Below are positions 48,007-58,089 of a DNA stretch of 64,000 nucleotides, in pieces. Both the position numbers and the translations under genes were made by a program. The notes under the pieces are model-generated. The model worked only from the letters and a program-made list of their open reading frames with translations. It ran no database searches and was not told where the DNA came from. The stretch is from NCBI RefSeq assembly GCF_021043605.1, contig NZ_JAJNFB010000002.1, positions 46,430-110,429 on the forward strand, written 5' to 3'. Origin of the DNA: Borreliella americana. GTDB taxonomy: Bacteria > Spirochaetota > Spirochaetia > Borreliales > Borreliaceae. The number at the start of each line of letters is the position of its first letter. Positions within the stretch are counted from its first letter, which is position 1.

Positions 48007-50329
48007 ATATTTAAAAAATATCGACTTTTATGAAATTTTATCTTTAGTGTTTAAATACGTTTCTAATCCAGACACTGTTGATTTACTAAGTAATCAAAAA
48101 ATATTAAAAACAAAAGAAAGTTTGGAGAAAATATTCTCCTTTGTAAGTTTGATTAGACTGCTTTTTGAAAGTTATAAAGGATATCCAAACTCTTTTATAA
48201 ATAGTTTAAAATATCCCATTTCATTATTATCAAAAGAAAATTCAAGAGTTTCTATTGAGAATTTGAGAGATATTTTAATGTTTTTAGATGAAGTTTTAAG
48301 AATAAATTTATTTTTACAAAAAAATAGTGATATCAAACATCTTAATGTTCAGATTATATCTGATTTATTATTTTTAAACCCAGAGCTAAAAGATTTGCTT
48401 AATGAATTAAAAGAGCATATAGATGTTGATGCTCTTGAATTGAAAAGTGGTGTTGTCAAAGAATATGATTTGATTGAATTTGAAATTAAAAATTTAAATA
48501 GACGAGTTGAAAATCAGATAAAAAAAATAATTAGTTTGAACGCAGAATATTTGACTTCTAATTTTGTTTATTATAAGTCCAATAAATATACCCTTGCTCT
48601 TAAGTCTAATTTTAAAGGCAAAATTAAGGGCAATATTATTTCTATTTCATCATCAGGCGAAACATTTTACATTGAACCAAATGATATTGCAAATGATAAT
48701 AATAGGTTAAATTATTTGAGTTTAGAAAAAGAAAGAATAATTTTAAAAATTTTGCGAAATCTTTCTGCTAGAGTTCATAACAACATTGTTCTTTTAGATA
48801 ATCTTTATAATAATTTTTTGTATTATGATTCTTTAAAAGCACGAGCGATTTATGGAATCAAAACCAAAGGAATATTTCCTGAGATTTCAAATGCATTAAG
48901 TATTTTTGATGCACATCATCCTCTGTTAAAGGATTCAAAGGCAATAACTTTTACTCCTGCTGAGAATCGTGTTGTAATTATTACTGGTCCTAATGCTGGT
49001 GGAAAAACGGTAACTTTAAAGACAATTGGATTACTTAGTGCAATGTTTCAATTTGGGATTCCTATTGTTGTTGGTGAATCTAGCACTTTTAAAATTTTTG
49101 ATAACATTTTCATTGACATTGGTGATGAACAGTCAATTTCTAATTCTCTTTCAACTTTTTCAAGTCATATGAGCAATATTTCTTATATTTTAAAACATAC
49201 TACAAAAAATAGCCTTGTAATATTTGATGAATTTTGCTCAGGGACTGACATTGATCAAGGTCAGGCGCTTGCTATTTCAATTCTTGAGTATTTAATCAAT
49301 ATTAATTCTTATGTTTTAATATCAACTCATTATAATGCTCTTAAATATTTTGCATATACCCACGAAGGTGTTGTTAATGCTTCTATGCGGATGGATTTAG
49401 AGACGATGCAGCCTAATTATAATTTAATTTTTTCCATTCCTGGTGAAAGTTATGCATTTAATGTTGCTAGTAAGGCTTTGATTGACAGGAGCATAGTAAT
49501 TCGTGCTAATGAAATTTATTCATCTCAAAAAACAGAAATTAATAAAATTTTAGAAAAATTAATAGAAAAAGAAAAAGATTTACTTTTAATTAAAGAGAAT
49601 ATGGATAAAAAATTAATCCAAATAGAATTGCAAGAAAAAGAATTGGAAAATTTTTATCAAGATCTTTTATTAAAGGAAAAAAATATTGAGACAGAGCTTT
49701 TAAATGAGCAGAATGAATTTTTAAAAAATTCAAGAAAAGTTTTAGAAAATTTGGTTAGAGAAATAAAAGAGGGCAATATTAATGTTGCAAAGAATAAAGC
49801 CTTTATATCAGATTTGGAAAAAAATGTAGACCGCAAGTTAAATAAAGTAAATTCTCTTAACAGCAAGAGAAATATGGTTGTAGATTTTAAAATAGGAGAC
49901 AGAGTTAAGATACTAAATTCTAATGCAATAGGAAAAATAGTCGGGATCTCAAAAAAGAAGATAACTGTTAATGTGGGTGCTTTTAATGTTACTGTTTCTA
50001 GCTCAGAGATATCTTTGGAAAACTTTAAAGAAAAAAAAGAGGATGGTAAAAATTTTAACTTTTCAATTGATTATAATAAAGAAAATTTATTAAGTTTTAC
50101 CATTGATATTAGGGGTATGAGGTCTGTTGATGCTCTAGACTTTTTAAATAAGAAAATAGATAATATTATATTAAATGGCATTAATAAATTTGAGATCATT
50201 CATGGAAAAGGTGAGGGGCATCTTATGAGAGAAGTTCACAATTTACTAAAAGAATTGAAGTTTATTAGAAAATATTGTTTTGCTCACCCTAGTGATGGAG
50301 GGTCTGGAAAAACTATAGTTGAGATTTAA
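47987..50329 (+). CDS. mutS2: Endonuclease MutS2
   Basis: A 780-residue MutS-family protein without the mismatch-recognition domain; it acts on recombination intermediates or collided ribosomes. The ATPase has Walker [21 protein letters not shown] (about residues 330-349), and [20 protein letters not shown] as Walker B/signature. A long coiled coil (about 520-640) follows, then a C-terminal Smr nuclease domain with LDIRGMRS-like [11 protein letters not shown] and [10 protein letters not shown]. The start ATG overlaps rsgA by 20 bases and has no ribosome binding site, so it likely depends on coupling. Confidence 0.92.
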   Translation: MQDAQDKYLKNIDFYEILSLVFKYVSNPDTVDLLSNQKILKTKESLEKIFSFVSLIRLLFESYKGYPNSFINSLKYPISLLSKENSRVSIENLRDILMFLDEVLRINLFLQKNSDIKHLNVQIISDLLFLNPELKDLLNELKEHIDVDALELKSGVVKEYDLIEFEIKNLNRRVENQIKKIISLNAEYLTSNFVYYKSNKYTLALKSNFKGKIKGNIISISSSGETFYIEPNDIANDNNRLNYLSLEKERIILKILRNLSARVHNNIVLLDNLYNNFLYYDSLKARAIYGIKTKGIFPEISNALSIFDAHHPLLKDSKAITFTPAENRVVIITGPNAGGKTVTLKTIGLLSAMFQFGIPIVVGESSTFKIFDNIFIDIGDEQSISNSLSTFSSHMSNISYILKHTTKNSLVIFDEFCSGTDIDQGQALAISILEYLININSYVLISTHYNALKYFAYTHEGVVNASMRMDLETMQPNYNLIFSIPGESYAFNVASKALIDRSIVIRANEIYSSQKTEINKILEKLIEKEKDLLLIKENMDKKLIQIELQEKELENFYQDLLLKEKNIETELLNEQNEFLKNSRKVLENLVREIKEGNINVAKNKAFISDLEKNVDRKLNKVNSLNSKRNMVVDFKIGDRVKILNSNAIGKIVGISKKKITVNVGAFNVTVSSSEISLENFKEKKEDGKNFNFSIDYNKENLLSFTIDIRGMRSVDALDFLNKKIDNIILNGINKFEIIHGKGEGHLMREVHNLLKELKFIRKYCFAHPSDGGSGKTIVEI

Positions 50330-50334
50330 TTTAA

Positions 50335-50721
50335 ATGAATATATCGAAATTTAATGAATTTGAAAATGTATTGTTTCACATTTGCCTAGATGTTGATTTT
50401 GTTCTTGAGAATGAATTTGGAAATTCTTATGATATTCATCCCAACAGACCTTTTAGGGGTAAGGCTGCAAATGGTCTTTTAGATGGTCTTTTTAGTGTTA
50501 CAACAACTTTTACGTCAGGCTATGGATCTAAGTTTGGAAGAGGTTATCTGATTATTATTGAGATATTAACTTTAAATTTTGTTGATGATGAATTTTGGGA
50601 TAAGATAAATAAAAGGGGTATTGAAATCTTTAGAGAAGGACTTAAAAATAAATTTTCAAGCAAAAATCTTGATATAGTGCGTGATGGCAATGTTTATAAA
50701 ATTATTGGGCCATTTTTTTAA
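50335..50721 (+). CDS. Conserved hypothetical protein
   Basis: A 128-residue soluble protein starting five bases after mutS2. It has alternating strands and helices (NEFENVLFHICLDVDFVLE, FGRGYLIIIEILTLNFV, FWDKINKRGIEIFREGLKNK). A small conserved-looking segment reads HPNRPFRGKAANGLLDGLFS, rich in Gly and Arg/Lys. I recognise no family. The start has no clear ribosome binding site and a stop lies just upstream in frame, so the start is fixed. It is the last gene before a 187-base gap. Confidence 0.55.
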   Translation: MNISKFNEFENVLFHICLDVDFVLENEFGNSYDIHPNRPFRGKAANGLLDGLFSVTTTFTSGYGSKFGRGYLIIIEILTLNFVDDEFWDKINKRGIEIFREGLKNKFSSKNLDIVRDGNVYKIIGPFF

Positions 50722-50852
50722 TGGTTGTATTATTTCTAATAATGGAGAATAAATATATTCTTTAAAGAAGTATTATTGTGTCAACTTGATATGTTTTTAA
50801 ATATTATAAAATTTTTGATATTAAAAATTTATTGTGTGCTTTTTTAAAAGTT

Positions 50853-50881
50853 TTGTTTGCTAATAAGTGTTAAGTTATTAT
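50853..50881 (+). promoter_or_regulatory. Promoter for the V-type ATPase operon
   Basis: TTGTTT (50853-50858) and TATTAT (50876-50881) are spaced by 17 bases. The transcript would start near 50888, about 20 bases before the atpE ATG, leaving room for the AAGGAG ribosome binding site at 50899-50904. A second possible pair around TTGATA near 50787 has a poorer spacer. Confidence 0.55.
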
Positions 50882-50908
50882 TTTGATCTTATATGATAAG
50901 GAGTTTTA

Positions 50909-51508
50909 ATGCAATTTGAAGTAAAGGATCTGATAAATAAAATTAAAAAAGATGGACTTGAAGAAGCCGAGAGAGCAGCTAATGATGTTATTTTAAAGGC
51001 TAAAAGAGAGGCAGAAGAAATAGTTGCTAAAGCAGAAGAATCTGCTAGAGTATTAAAGGCAAAATCAGAAAAAGAAGCTAATGATTACAAATGTCATGCT
51101 CTTGAAGCTTCTCGTCAGGCAATAAGAGATTTAATTATTGGCGTTGAAAAGAATCTTAAATCTCTTTTTGAAAATGCTTTAAAAGATAGTGTAACGGGAG
51201 TTTTTAGTGATTATAATTTTTTAGCAGAGCTTATAATTAAAATAACAGATTCATGGGCTGAGGAGGAAAAATTAGTTATTCAATTAAATGAATCTGATTT
51301 TTCTAGTTTAGAGCAGATATTAAGATTAAAGCTTGGCCATAAGCTTAAGGAAGGGATGGAGCTTAGGCCTTTCAGGGGGATAAGTAAGGGTTTTAAGATT
51401 CAAAAAAAGAATATTGGTTTGCATTATGATTTTTCAGCTGAAACTATTGCAGACATTCTTTTTGATTATCTTAATCCAAGATTTAAGGAAGTTATAAAAG
51501 TGGTCTAG
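50909..51508 (+). CDS. atpE: V-type ATPase subunit E (peripheral stalk)
   Basis: A 199-residue subunit E. The N-terminal half is a long basic/acidic helix (EAERAANDVILKAKREAEEI to about residue 80), which in other V/A-ATPases pairs with subunit G/H in the peripheral stalk. The C-terminal domain has KEGMELRPFRGISKGFKIQK and ends in HYDFSAETIADILFDYLNPR, typical of E. No subunit G/H gene is adjacent. It opens the operon behind AAGGAG and is followed by a DUF2764 gene nine bases on. Confidence 0.85.
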   Translation: MQFEVKDLINKIKKDGLEEAERAANDVILKAKREAEEIVAKAEESARVLKAKSEKEANDYKCHALEASRQAIRDLIIGVEKNLKSLFENALKDSVTGVFSDYNFLAELIIKITDSWAEEEKLVIQLNESDFSSLEQILRLKLGHKLKEGMELRPFRGISKGFKIQKKNIGLHYDFSAETIADILFDYLNPRFKEVIKVV

Positions 51509-51517
51509 GAGACTTTT

Positions 51518-52063
51518 GTGTTGGATTCATATTATTATGTTTTATCTTCTTTGCCCTACATTGATTTAAAATCTTTGAAAAATTATAGTGTTTCAGATTT
51601 TTTTAATAATGTTGAAATTTCTTTAAGTAAAAAGGACTTCGATTTTTTAAAAGGGTTGTTAGAATTTAAGGTAGATAGAGGTAAGTCAAGAGTTATTGAT
51701 CTTTTTCTTGATTTTGAGGATACAATAAGATATACACTTGCGTCTTTAAGGGCAGAAAAATTGGGGTTGTCTAAGGATTTTTATTTAGAATCTACTTATT
51801 TTTCAAGTTATTATCTGAGTATTTTGAAAAACATCTGCTTGAAAGAAAATCCTTTTGAAATAGAATTAAGTTTTGACCTTCTTAAGTGGCAATTTTTAAC
51901 TGATCTTGAGGTTGGGCATGAATTTGATTTTGAGAAATTAATAATTTACTTTTTAAAGTTAAGGTTATTTTTAAGGCATAATTTATTTAGAGAAAAATTG
52001 GGTATTCAAAATTTTGACAATATTTGTAAAAATTTAATTGATCAAACTAATGAAAAAGTTTAG
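51518..52063 (+). CDS. DUF2764 protein in the V-ATPase operon
   Basis: A 181-residue mainly helical protein of the DUF2764 family. The start is GTG 51518 with AGGAG at 51507-51511. The N-terminus reads [17 protein letters not shown], the usual opening of this family, and the rest has helices with Arg/Glu pairs ([19 protein letters not shown]). The gene sits between subunits E and A, where many V/A-ATPase operons have subunit C or F. No standard C/d or F subunit is encoded in this operon. It may replace the C subunit, but this is inference from position. Confidence 0.75.
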   Translation: MLDSYYYVLSSLPYIDLKSLKNYSVSDFFNNVEISLSKKDFDFLKGLLEFKVDRGKSRVIDLFLDFEDTIRYTLASLRAEKLGLSKDFYLESTYFSSYYLSILKNICLKENPFEIELSFDLLKWQFLTDLEVGHEFDFEKLIIYFLKLRLFLRHNLFREKLGIQNFDNICKNLIDQTNEKV

Positions 52064-52076
52064 AAAAGGAATTTAG

Positions 52077-53804
52077 ATGAATACAAAAGGAAAAGTCGTT
52101 GGAGTTAATGGAAACTTAGTTACTATTGAGGTAGAAGGTTCAGTTTCTATGAATGAAGTTTTATTTGTAAAGACTGCTGGTAGAAATTTAAAAGCAGAAG
52201 TAATTCGTATTAGAGGCAATGAAGTTGATGCACAAGTTTTTGAATTGACAAAAGGGATAACTGTTGGAGATCTAGTTGAATTTACAGACAAACTTTTAAC
52301 AGTTGAGCTTGGACCAGGTCTTTTAACTCAAGTGTATGATGGGCTTCAAAATCCTTTGCCCGAATTGGCTATGCAATGTGGATTTTTTTTAGAAAGGGGA
52401 GTATATCTAAGGCCCTTGAATAAAGATAAAAAGTGGAATTTTAAAAAAACTTCCGAAGTTGGAGACATCGTTATTGCAGGAGATTTTTTAGGTTTTGTAA
52501 TTGAGGGAACTGTTCACCATCAGATAATGGTACCATTTTATAAAAGGGATTCTTATAAAATTGTGGAGATTGTAAATGATGGTGATTATTCGATTGATGA
52601 GCAAATTGCTGTAATTGAAGATGATTCTGGTATGAGACATAATATTACAATGTCTTTTCATTGGCCCGTTAAAGTTCCTATTACTAATTATAAGGAACGG
52701 CTTATTCCTAGTGAACCTATGTTGACTCAAACTAGAATTATAGATACATTTTTTCCAGTTGCTAAAGGGGGGACTTTTTGCATTCCGGGGCCTTTTGGGG
52801 CTGGAAAAACGGTTCTTCAGCAGGTTACAAGTCGAAATGCTGATGTTGATGTAGTGATTATTGCAGCTTGTGGTGAGCGAGCAGGAGAAGTAGTAGAAAC
52901 TCTTAAAGAATTTCCCGAGTTAATGGATCCAAAAACCGGTAAATCTTTAATGGATAGGACTTGTATTATTTGTAATACATCTTCAATGCCAGTTGCAGCC
53001 AGAGAAGCTTCTGTTTATACTGCTATTACTATTGGTGAGTACTACAGGCAAATGGGCCTTGATATTCTTCTTTTGGCAGATTCAACTTCAAGATGGGCGC
53101 AAGCTATGAGAGAAATGTCTGGTCGTCTTGAAGAAATTCCTGGTGAAGAGGCTTTTCCTGCGTATCTTGAATCTATTATTGCTTCCTTTTATGAAAGGGC
53201 AGGCATTGTAGTTCTTAATAACGGTGGTATTGGATCTGTAACAGTTGGTGGTTCTGTAAGCCCTGCTGGAGGTAATTTTGAAGAGCCAGTTACTCAAGCA
53301 ACTTTAAAGGTTGTAGGAGCATTTCACGGACTTACAAGAGAAAGGTCTGATGCTAGAAAATTTCCAGCTATTAGCCCTCTTGAATCTTGGAGCAAATATA
53401 AAGGTGTTATTGATTCTGAAAAGACCGAATATGCAAGATCTTTTTTGGTAAAAGGTAATGAAATTAATCAAATGATGAAAGTTGTTGGGGAAGAGGGCAT
53501 AAGTAATGAGGATTTTTTAATTTATTTAAAGTCTGAACTTCTTGATTCATGCTATTTACAGCAAAATTCATTTGATTCTGTTGATGCTGCTGTAAATTCT
53601 GAGCGTCAAAATTATATGTTTGATATAGTTTACAACATTCTTAAAACTAACTTTGAGTTTCCCGATAAGCTTCAAGCAAGAGATTTTATAAATGAATTGA
53701 GGCAAAATCTTTTAGACATGAATCTTTCTTCTTTTAAGGATTATAAGTTTAATAAATTGGAGCATGCTTTGAGTGAATTGATAAATTTTAAAAAGGCAAT
53801 TTAG
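52077..53804 (+). CDS. atpA: V-type ATPase catalytic subunit A
   Basis: A 575-residue catalytic subunit. The P-loop is GPFGAGKTVLQQ (about residues 237-248), followed by the A-subunit block IIAACGERAGEVVETLKEFP and LLADSTSRWAQAMREMSGRL, which carries the Walker B/Arg region. The A-specific non-homologous insert of about 90 residues (FKKTSEVGDIVIAGDFLGFV) is present between residues 115 and 205. Length matches the family (about 580-590). It begins 13 bases after the DUF2764 gene; AAAAGGA is the ribosome binding site. Confidence 0.96.
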   Translation: MNTKGKVVGVNGNLVTIEVEGSVSMNEVLFVKTAGRNLKAEVIRIRGNEVDAQVFELTKGITVGDLVEFTDKLLTVELGPGLLTQVYDGLQNPLPELAMQCGFFLERGVYLRPLNKDKKWNFKKTSEVGDIVIAGDFLGFVIEGTVHHQIMVPFYKRDSYKIVEIVNDGDYSIDEQIAVIEDDSGMRHNITMSFHWPVKVPITNYKERLIPSEPMLTQTRIIDTFFPVAKGGTFCIPGPFGAGKTVLQQVTSRNADVDVVIIAACGERAGEVVETLKEFPELMDPKTGKSLMDRTCIICNTSSMPVAAREASVYTAITIGEYYRQMGLDILLLADSTSRWAQAMREMSGRLEEIPGEEAFPAYLESIIASFYERAGIVVLNNGGIGSVTVGGSVSPAGGNFEEPVTQATLKVVGAFHGLTRERSDARKFPAISPLESWSKYKGVIDSEKTEYARSFLVKGNEINQMMKVVGEEGISNEDFLIYLKSELLDSCYLQQNSFDSVDAAVNSERQNYMFDIVYNILKTNFEFPDKLQARDFINELRQNLLDMNLSSFKDYKFNKLEHALSELINFKKAI

Positions 53805-53825
53805 GGGGTTTGGAGAAATATATAT

Positions 53826-55139
53826 ATGAAAAGAATCTACAGTAAAATAGAGTCTATAGCGGGCAATGTAATAACTGTTACAGCTCAAGGTATTAAGTAT
53901 GGTGAGCTTGCTATTGTGAAAGCAAAAGATACAAGTTCTCTAGCCGAAGTAATTAAACTTGATAGAGAAAAAGTTTCTCTTCAGGTTTATGGTGGTACAA
54001 GAGGTGTTTCTACCTCAGACGAGATAAAGTTTTTAGGGCATTCAATGCAGGTTTCATTTTCCGACAATTTGTTAGGCAGAATTTTTGATGGTTCTGGGAA
54101 TCCTAGAGATGGGGGCCCTTCTCTTGATGATAGTTTGATTGAAATTGGGGGTCCTTCTGCAAATCCTACAAAACGTATTGTTCCCAGAAATATGATAAGG
54201 ACAGGGCTTCCAATGATAGATGTTTTTAATACCCTTGTTGAATCTCAAAAATTACCAATTTTTTCTGTTTCTGGCGAGCCTTATAATGAGCTGCTTGTAA
54301 GAATTGCACTTCAAGCAGAAGTTGATTTAATAATTCTTGGTGGAATGGGGCTTAAGAATGATGATTATTTAACTTTTAAAGATTCCTTGGAAAAAGGGGG
54401 CGCTTTAAGTAGGGCAATATTTTTTGTTCATACCGCTAATGATTCTGTTGTTGAATCTTTAACTGTTCCTGATATTTCGCTTTCTGTTGCTGAAAAGTTT
54501 GCTCTTAAAGGTAAAAAGGTTTTAGTACTTCTTACAGATATGACAAATTTTGCTGATGCAATGAAAGAAATATCCATTACAATGGAACAAGTCCCTTCTA
54601 ACAGAGGTTATCCTGGCGATTTATATTCTCAGCTTGCATATCGTTATGAGAAGGCTATTGATTTTGAAGGTGCAGGATCGATTACAATACTTGCGGTTAC
54701 AACAATGCCGGGTGATGATGTTACTCATCCTGTTCCTGATAACACCGGTTATATTACAGAAGGTCAGTATTATTTAAAAGGTGGCAGAATAGAACCTTTT
54801 GGGTCGCTTTCAAGACTTAAACAAATGGTAAATAATAGAACTAGAGACGATCATAGGACTATAATGGATTCAATGATCAAACTTTATGCATCTTCAAAAG
54901 AGTCTGTAGAAAAAAAGGCTATGGGATTTAATATGACTAAGTGGGATGAAAAATTACTCAAGTATAGCAATATGTTTGAAAGTAAGATGATGGATTTGTC
55001 TGTTAATATTCCCTTAGAAGAGGCTTTGGATTTGGGTTGGGATATTCTTGCTAGTTGTTTTAGCCCAAAAGAAACGGGAATAAAAAAAGACCTTATTGAA
55101 AAATATTGGCCTAAAAAGAGACTTGTTGATTATGTCTAA
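53826..55139 (+). CDS. atpB: V-type ATPase regulatory subunit B
   Basis: A 437-residue non-catalytic nucleotide-binding subunit. The place of the P-loop holds [19 protein letters not shown] without GKT, as expected for [21 protein letters not shown] (about residues 235-254) and [21 protein letters not shown] are diagnostic. [23 protein letters not shown] near residue 315-335 is the conserved C-terminal block. Length is near the archaeal/bacterial norm (about 460). The next gene, atpD, overlaps its last codons. Confidence 0.95.
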   Translation: MKRIYSKIESIAGNVITVTAQGIKYGELAIVKAKDTSSLAEVIKLDREKVSLQVYGGTRGVSTSDEIKFLGHSMQVSFSDNLLGRIFDGSGNPRDGGPSLDDSLIEIGGPSANPTKRIVPRNMIRTGLPMIDVFNTLVESQKLPIFSVSGEPYNELLVRIALQAEVDLIILGGMGLKNDDYLTFKDSLEKGGALSRAIFFVHTANDSVVESLTVPDISLSVAEKFALKGKKVLVLLTDMTNFADAMKEISITMEQVPSNRGYPGDLYSQLAYRYEKAIDFEGAGSITILAVTTMPGDDVTHPVPDNTGYITEGQYYLKGGRIEPFGSLSRLKQMVNNRTRDDHRTIMDSMIKLYASSKESVEKKAMGFNMTKWDEKLLKYSNMFESKMMDLSVNIPLEEALDLGWDILASCFSPKETGIKKDLIEKYWPKKRLVDYV

Positions 55140-55740
55140 AATTAAATTGACCAAAAATGATCTTAAAAAGCAAAAAGATGAACTCAAAATGTTTAAGAGA
55201 TATTTGCCTACTTTGCAGCTTAAGAAGCAACAGCTTTATATGGAAATTGTCAAAATTGAGAATTCTTACAAAATTAAAAATCTTGAGCAACAAAAACTTA
55301 AGGAGAGTATTTCTAATTGGATTTCTCTTTTTAGCGAAAAGTTTCCTTTTGAGAGTTGGATTCAAGTAAAAACAGTAGTCAAAAAGTCTTTAAATATTGC
55401 GGGGGTTGTAATCCCTATATTCGATTCTATTGAATATAAGGAAATAAAGCATGATTTACTTTTTACCCCTTATTGGGTAGATAAGGGAATTGAGATTCTT
55501 AAAGTTATGATTCAAATTGACGTAGAACTCAAAATTTTAAAAAAACAGATCGATTTGCTTTTAAAAGAGTTTCGAGTAACATCTCAGAGAGTCAATTTAT
55601 TTGAGAAAGTTATGATACCAACAGCTAAGGCTAATATAAAAAAAATTAATATATATCTTGGAGATCAGCAAACTGCTGCTGTTGTAAGAGGTAAAATTGC
55701 TAAATCTAGTTTGATAAAAAAAAATAGGAACAGCTTATGA
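55132..55740 (+). CDS. atpD: V-type ATPase subunit D (central stalk)
   Basis: A 202-residue subunit D forming the central rotor. ATG 55132 overlaps the atpB stop by eight bases and gives [20 protein letters not shown], a standard D N-terminus. Long coiled-coil helices occupy both ends (about 1-60 and 130-195), with the middle insert [40 protein letters not shown] is the conserved C-terminal block. It overlaps atpI by four bases (ATGA). Confidence 0.9.
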   Translation: MSKIKLTKNDLKKQKDELKMFKRYLPTLQLKKQQLYMEIVKIENSYKIKNLEQQKLKESISNWISLFSEKFPFESWIQVKTVVKKSLNIAGVVIPIFDSIEYKEIKHDLLFTPYWVDKGIEILKVMIQIDVELKILKKQIDLLLKEFRVTSQRVNLFEKVMIPTAKANIKKINIYLGDQQTAAVVRGKIAKSSLIKKNRNSL

Positions 55741-57566
55741 TTGTAAAAATGAAAAAAGTTTTACTTTTAACTTTATCAAAATATAAAAAAGAATCTTTAG
55801 AGATTTTAAGAGATTTTGGAGCAGTTCATATTAATTCTTGCAATAAGAATTCAGAATCTTTAAAAAAAAGCATTGATAATAGACGAATTTTAATACAAGC
55901 TTTTTCTCTGCTTAAAGAGGATGGGGGGGGTGTTAAAGCTTTAAAATCTTCTAATGGAAATTTTTTAGATATTGCAAAAAGCATAGTTAATTTGGGAAAT
56001 GAAATTAAAGAATTTCAAGATATTAAAAGATCTTTATTGCATGAAAGGAATTTGATTTCTGTTTGGGGAAATTTTTCTTTAGAAAATATTAACAAATTGA
56101 AAGAATCTAACATTTATATTCAATTTTTTAAAATCCAAAAAAGTGAATATAAAAATTTATTAAAAGATCCCAATGTTAATGTGTTTTTGATTAAAAACGT
56201 AAAAAACACTTCTTATTTTGTGAATGTTGGCGAGTTTGAGCAAAAAATTGAAATTGCTGACGAATTTAAATTTAATTTTGATCTTAATTATATTAATAAT
56301 AAATTAAAGGTTGTTGATGAAATTTTAGATCAAAAGTTGACTCAAATTTCTCTTTTTAATAAATATATTGATATTTTAAGAGATGAGATAAAAAATTACG
56401 ATCAAATCGTAGAGTTTGAGCAAGTTTTAGCTGATATGCAAACTGATTTTGAAGATTTTTCGTATATTACAGGATTTATTCCAGCTGAAAGTCAAGAAGC
56501 TCTTAAAAATGCAGTTTTAAAAGCAGGTTTTGCAGCTCAATTTGCAGATCCCGAAGAAAATGATATTATTCCAACTTATATAAAAAGAAAAGGAATTGCC
56601 AGTTTAGCTGCACCTATTTTTAATATTTTAGAGACAATTCCTGGGTATAAAGAAAGAGATATAAGTTTTATCTTTATGTTATTTTTCTTTGTGTTTTTTG
56701 GTATGATAATAGGTGATGCGGCTTATGGAGTGATATTTTTTTTGATAGGAATTTTACTTACTTTGAGTTTTCTTCTTAAAGGTAAACCCTTAACGCCAGT
56801 TCATGGGTTGATATTTTATCTAAGTGTATCATCGATACTTTATGGGGCTATGACTGGGACTTGGTTTGGTAGTCCTTTAATTCTTGAAATGTTTCCCGTT
56901 TTAAATTCATTTAAAGTTAGTTATTTGACAGATAAAAATAGTGTACAAAATATTATCTTTATCTGTTTTTCAATAGGAGTTTTGCAAATTTCATTAGCGC
57001 ATGCTTGGAATTTTTTCAGACAAGTAAAAGAAAAACCCCACGTTCATTCAATTGCACAGATTGGTTGGATTATGTGTATAGTTGGACTTTATTATCTTGT
57101 TTTGAATTTAATACTAAGTCAATCTCGATTCCCCATGTATAATATTGTTTATAATGTAATATATTTTGGCATTGCACTTGTATTTGTTTTTGGTAAGCAG
57201 GATGGTTCAAATTTTTTCAAGTGTATATTTAAAAGTTTTGGAGGTATTATAGAGCAGTTTTTAACCACTGTGTCGGGGTTTGCAGATATAATATCTTATA
57301 TTAGACTTTTTGCAGTTGGACTTGCAGGACTTTCGATTTCAGCAAGTTTTAATACTATGTCAATACCTTTGTTAAAATCTTCTAATATTGGTTTTATAGT
57401 AGCTGGAATTATTGTTATACTTTTTGGGCATGTTTTAAATATAATGCTATCTTTGCTTTCAGTAATTGTTCATGGATTAAGGCTTAATATGCTTGAATTT
57501 TCAAACCATTTAGGGCAAGAATGGATTGGATATGCTTATAGGCCTTTTAGAAAAATGAAAAAATAA
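55737..57566 (+). CDS. atpI: V-type ATPase subunit I (subunit a)
   Basis: A 609-residue stator subunit with an N-terminal soluble half (about 1-300) and seven or eight membrane helices. The membrane part begins near FIFMLFFFVFFGMIIGDAAYG, the family block. The essential Arg is in ISYIRLFAVGLAGL near residue 525, and VHGLRLNMLEFSNHL near the end is diagnostic. ATG 55737 overlaps atpD by four bases. The protein pairs with subunit K to form the ion channel. Confidence 0.93.
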   Translation: MIVKMKKVLLLTLSKYKKESLEILRDFGAVHINSCNKNSESLKKSIDNRRILIQAFSLLKEDGGGVKALKSSNGNFLDIAKSIVNLGNEIKEFQDIKRSLLHERNLISVWGNFSLENINKLKESNIYIQFFKIQKSEYKNLLKDPNVNVFLIKNVKNTSYFVNVGEFEQKIEIADEFKFNFDLNYINNKLKVVDEILDQKLTQISLFNKYIDILRDEIKNYDQIVEFEQVLADMQTDFEDFSYITGFIPAESQEALKNAVLKAGFAAQFADPEENDIIPTYIKRKGIASLAAPIFNILETIPGYKERDISFIFMLFFFVFFGMIIGDAAYGVIFFLIGILLTLSFLLKGKPLTPVHGLIFYLSVSSILYGAMTGTWFGSPLILEMFPVLNSFKVSYLTDKNSVQNIIFICFSIGVLQISLAHAWNFFRQVKEKPHVHSIAQIGWIMCIVGLYYLVLNLILSQSRFPMYNIVYNVIYFGIALVFVFGKQDGSNFFKCIFKSFGGIIEQFLTTVSGFADIISYIRLFAVGLAGLSISASFNTMSIPLLKSSNIGFIVAGIIVILFGHVLNIMLSLLSVIVHGLRLNMLEFSNHLGQEWIGYAYRPFRKMKK

Positions 57567-57583
57567 ATAAAAAAGGAGTACTT

Positions 57584-58018
57584 ATGGATATAGGTTTAAT
57601 AGGGGTTAATTCAGCTTTAACAATCTCAGCAATAGGTTCTGCGTTGGGTATGGGTGCAGCAGGTAGTGCTGCTATTGGAGCATGGAAGAGGTGCTATATG
57701 CAAGGAAAGCCGGCGCCATTTTTATTGATCGTTTTTGTTTCAGCACCGCTGACTCAAATAATATATGGATATATTTTGATGAACACATTATATGAGGTAA
57801 TGATGCAGACAAATCCATGGTTGTTGCTTGGAGCTGGTATTGGTGGTGGGTTTGCTATTGCTGTTTCTGGATTTGCTCAAGGTAAAGCCGCAGCGGGTGC
57901 TTGCGATGCGTTTTCTGAGACCGGAAAAGGATTTGCCACATATCTATTAGTTTTAGGATTAATCGAATCTGTTGCTCTTTTTGTAATGGTATTTTTAATG
58001 ATATTTAAGTTTGTTTAA
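57584..58018 (+). CDS. atpK: V-type ATPase subunit K (rotor ring), Na+-type ligand set
   Basis: A 144-residue proteolipid with four membrane helices (two fused hairpins). The first hairpin has APLTQIIYG with Thr57-Gln58; the second has GFAQGKAAAG with Gln99 and LIESVALF with Glu128. In Enterococcus hirae NtpK the Na+ ligands are Leu61, Thr64, Gln65, Gln110 and Glu139. All polar ones are present at matching offsets here, so Na+ coupling is predicted. Only one carboxylate per subunit is present, as in NtpK. AAAAGGAG precedes the ATG. It closes the operon. Confidence 0.92.
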   Translation: MDIGLIGVNSALTISAIGSALGMGAAGSAAIGAWKRCYMQGKPAPFLLIVFVSAPLTQIIYGYILMNTLYEVMMQTNPWLLLGAGIGGGFAIAVSGFAQGKAAAGACDAFSETGKGFATYLLVLGLIESVALFVMVFLMIFKFV

Positions 58019-58089
58019 TTTTGATTTATTATTTCTTTTAATATTAAATTTTCTCGTAATTTATGAGTTAATTTAATATATTTATTATT

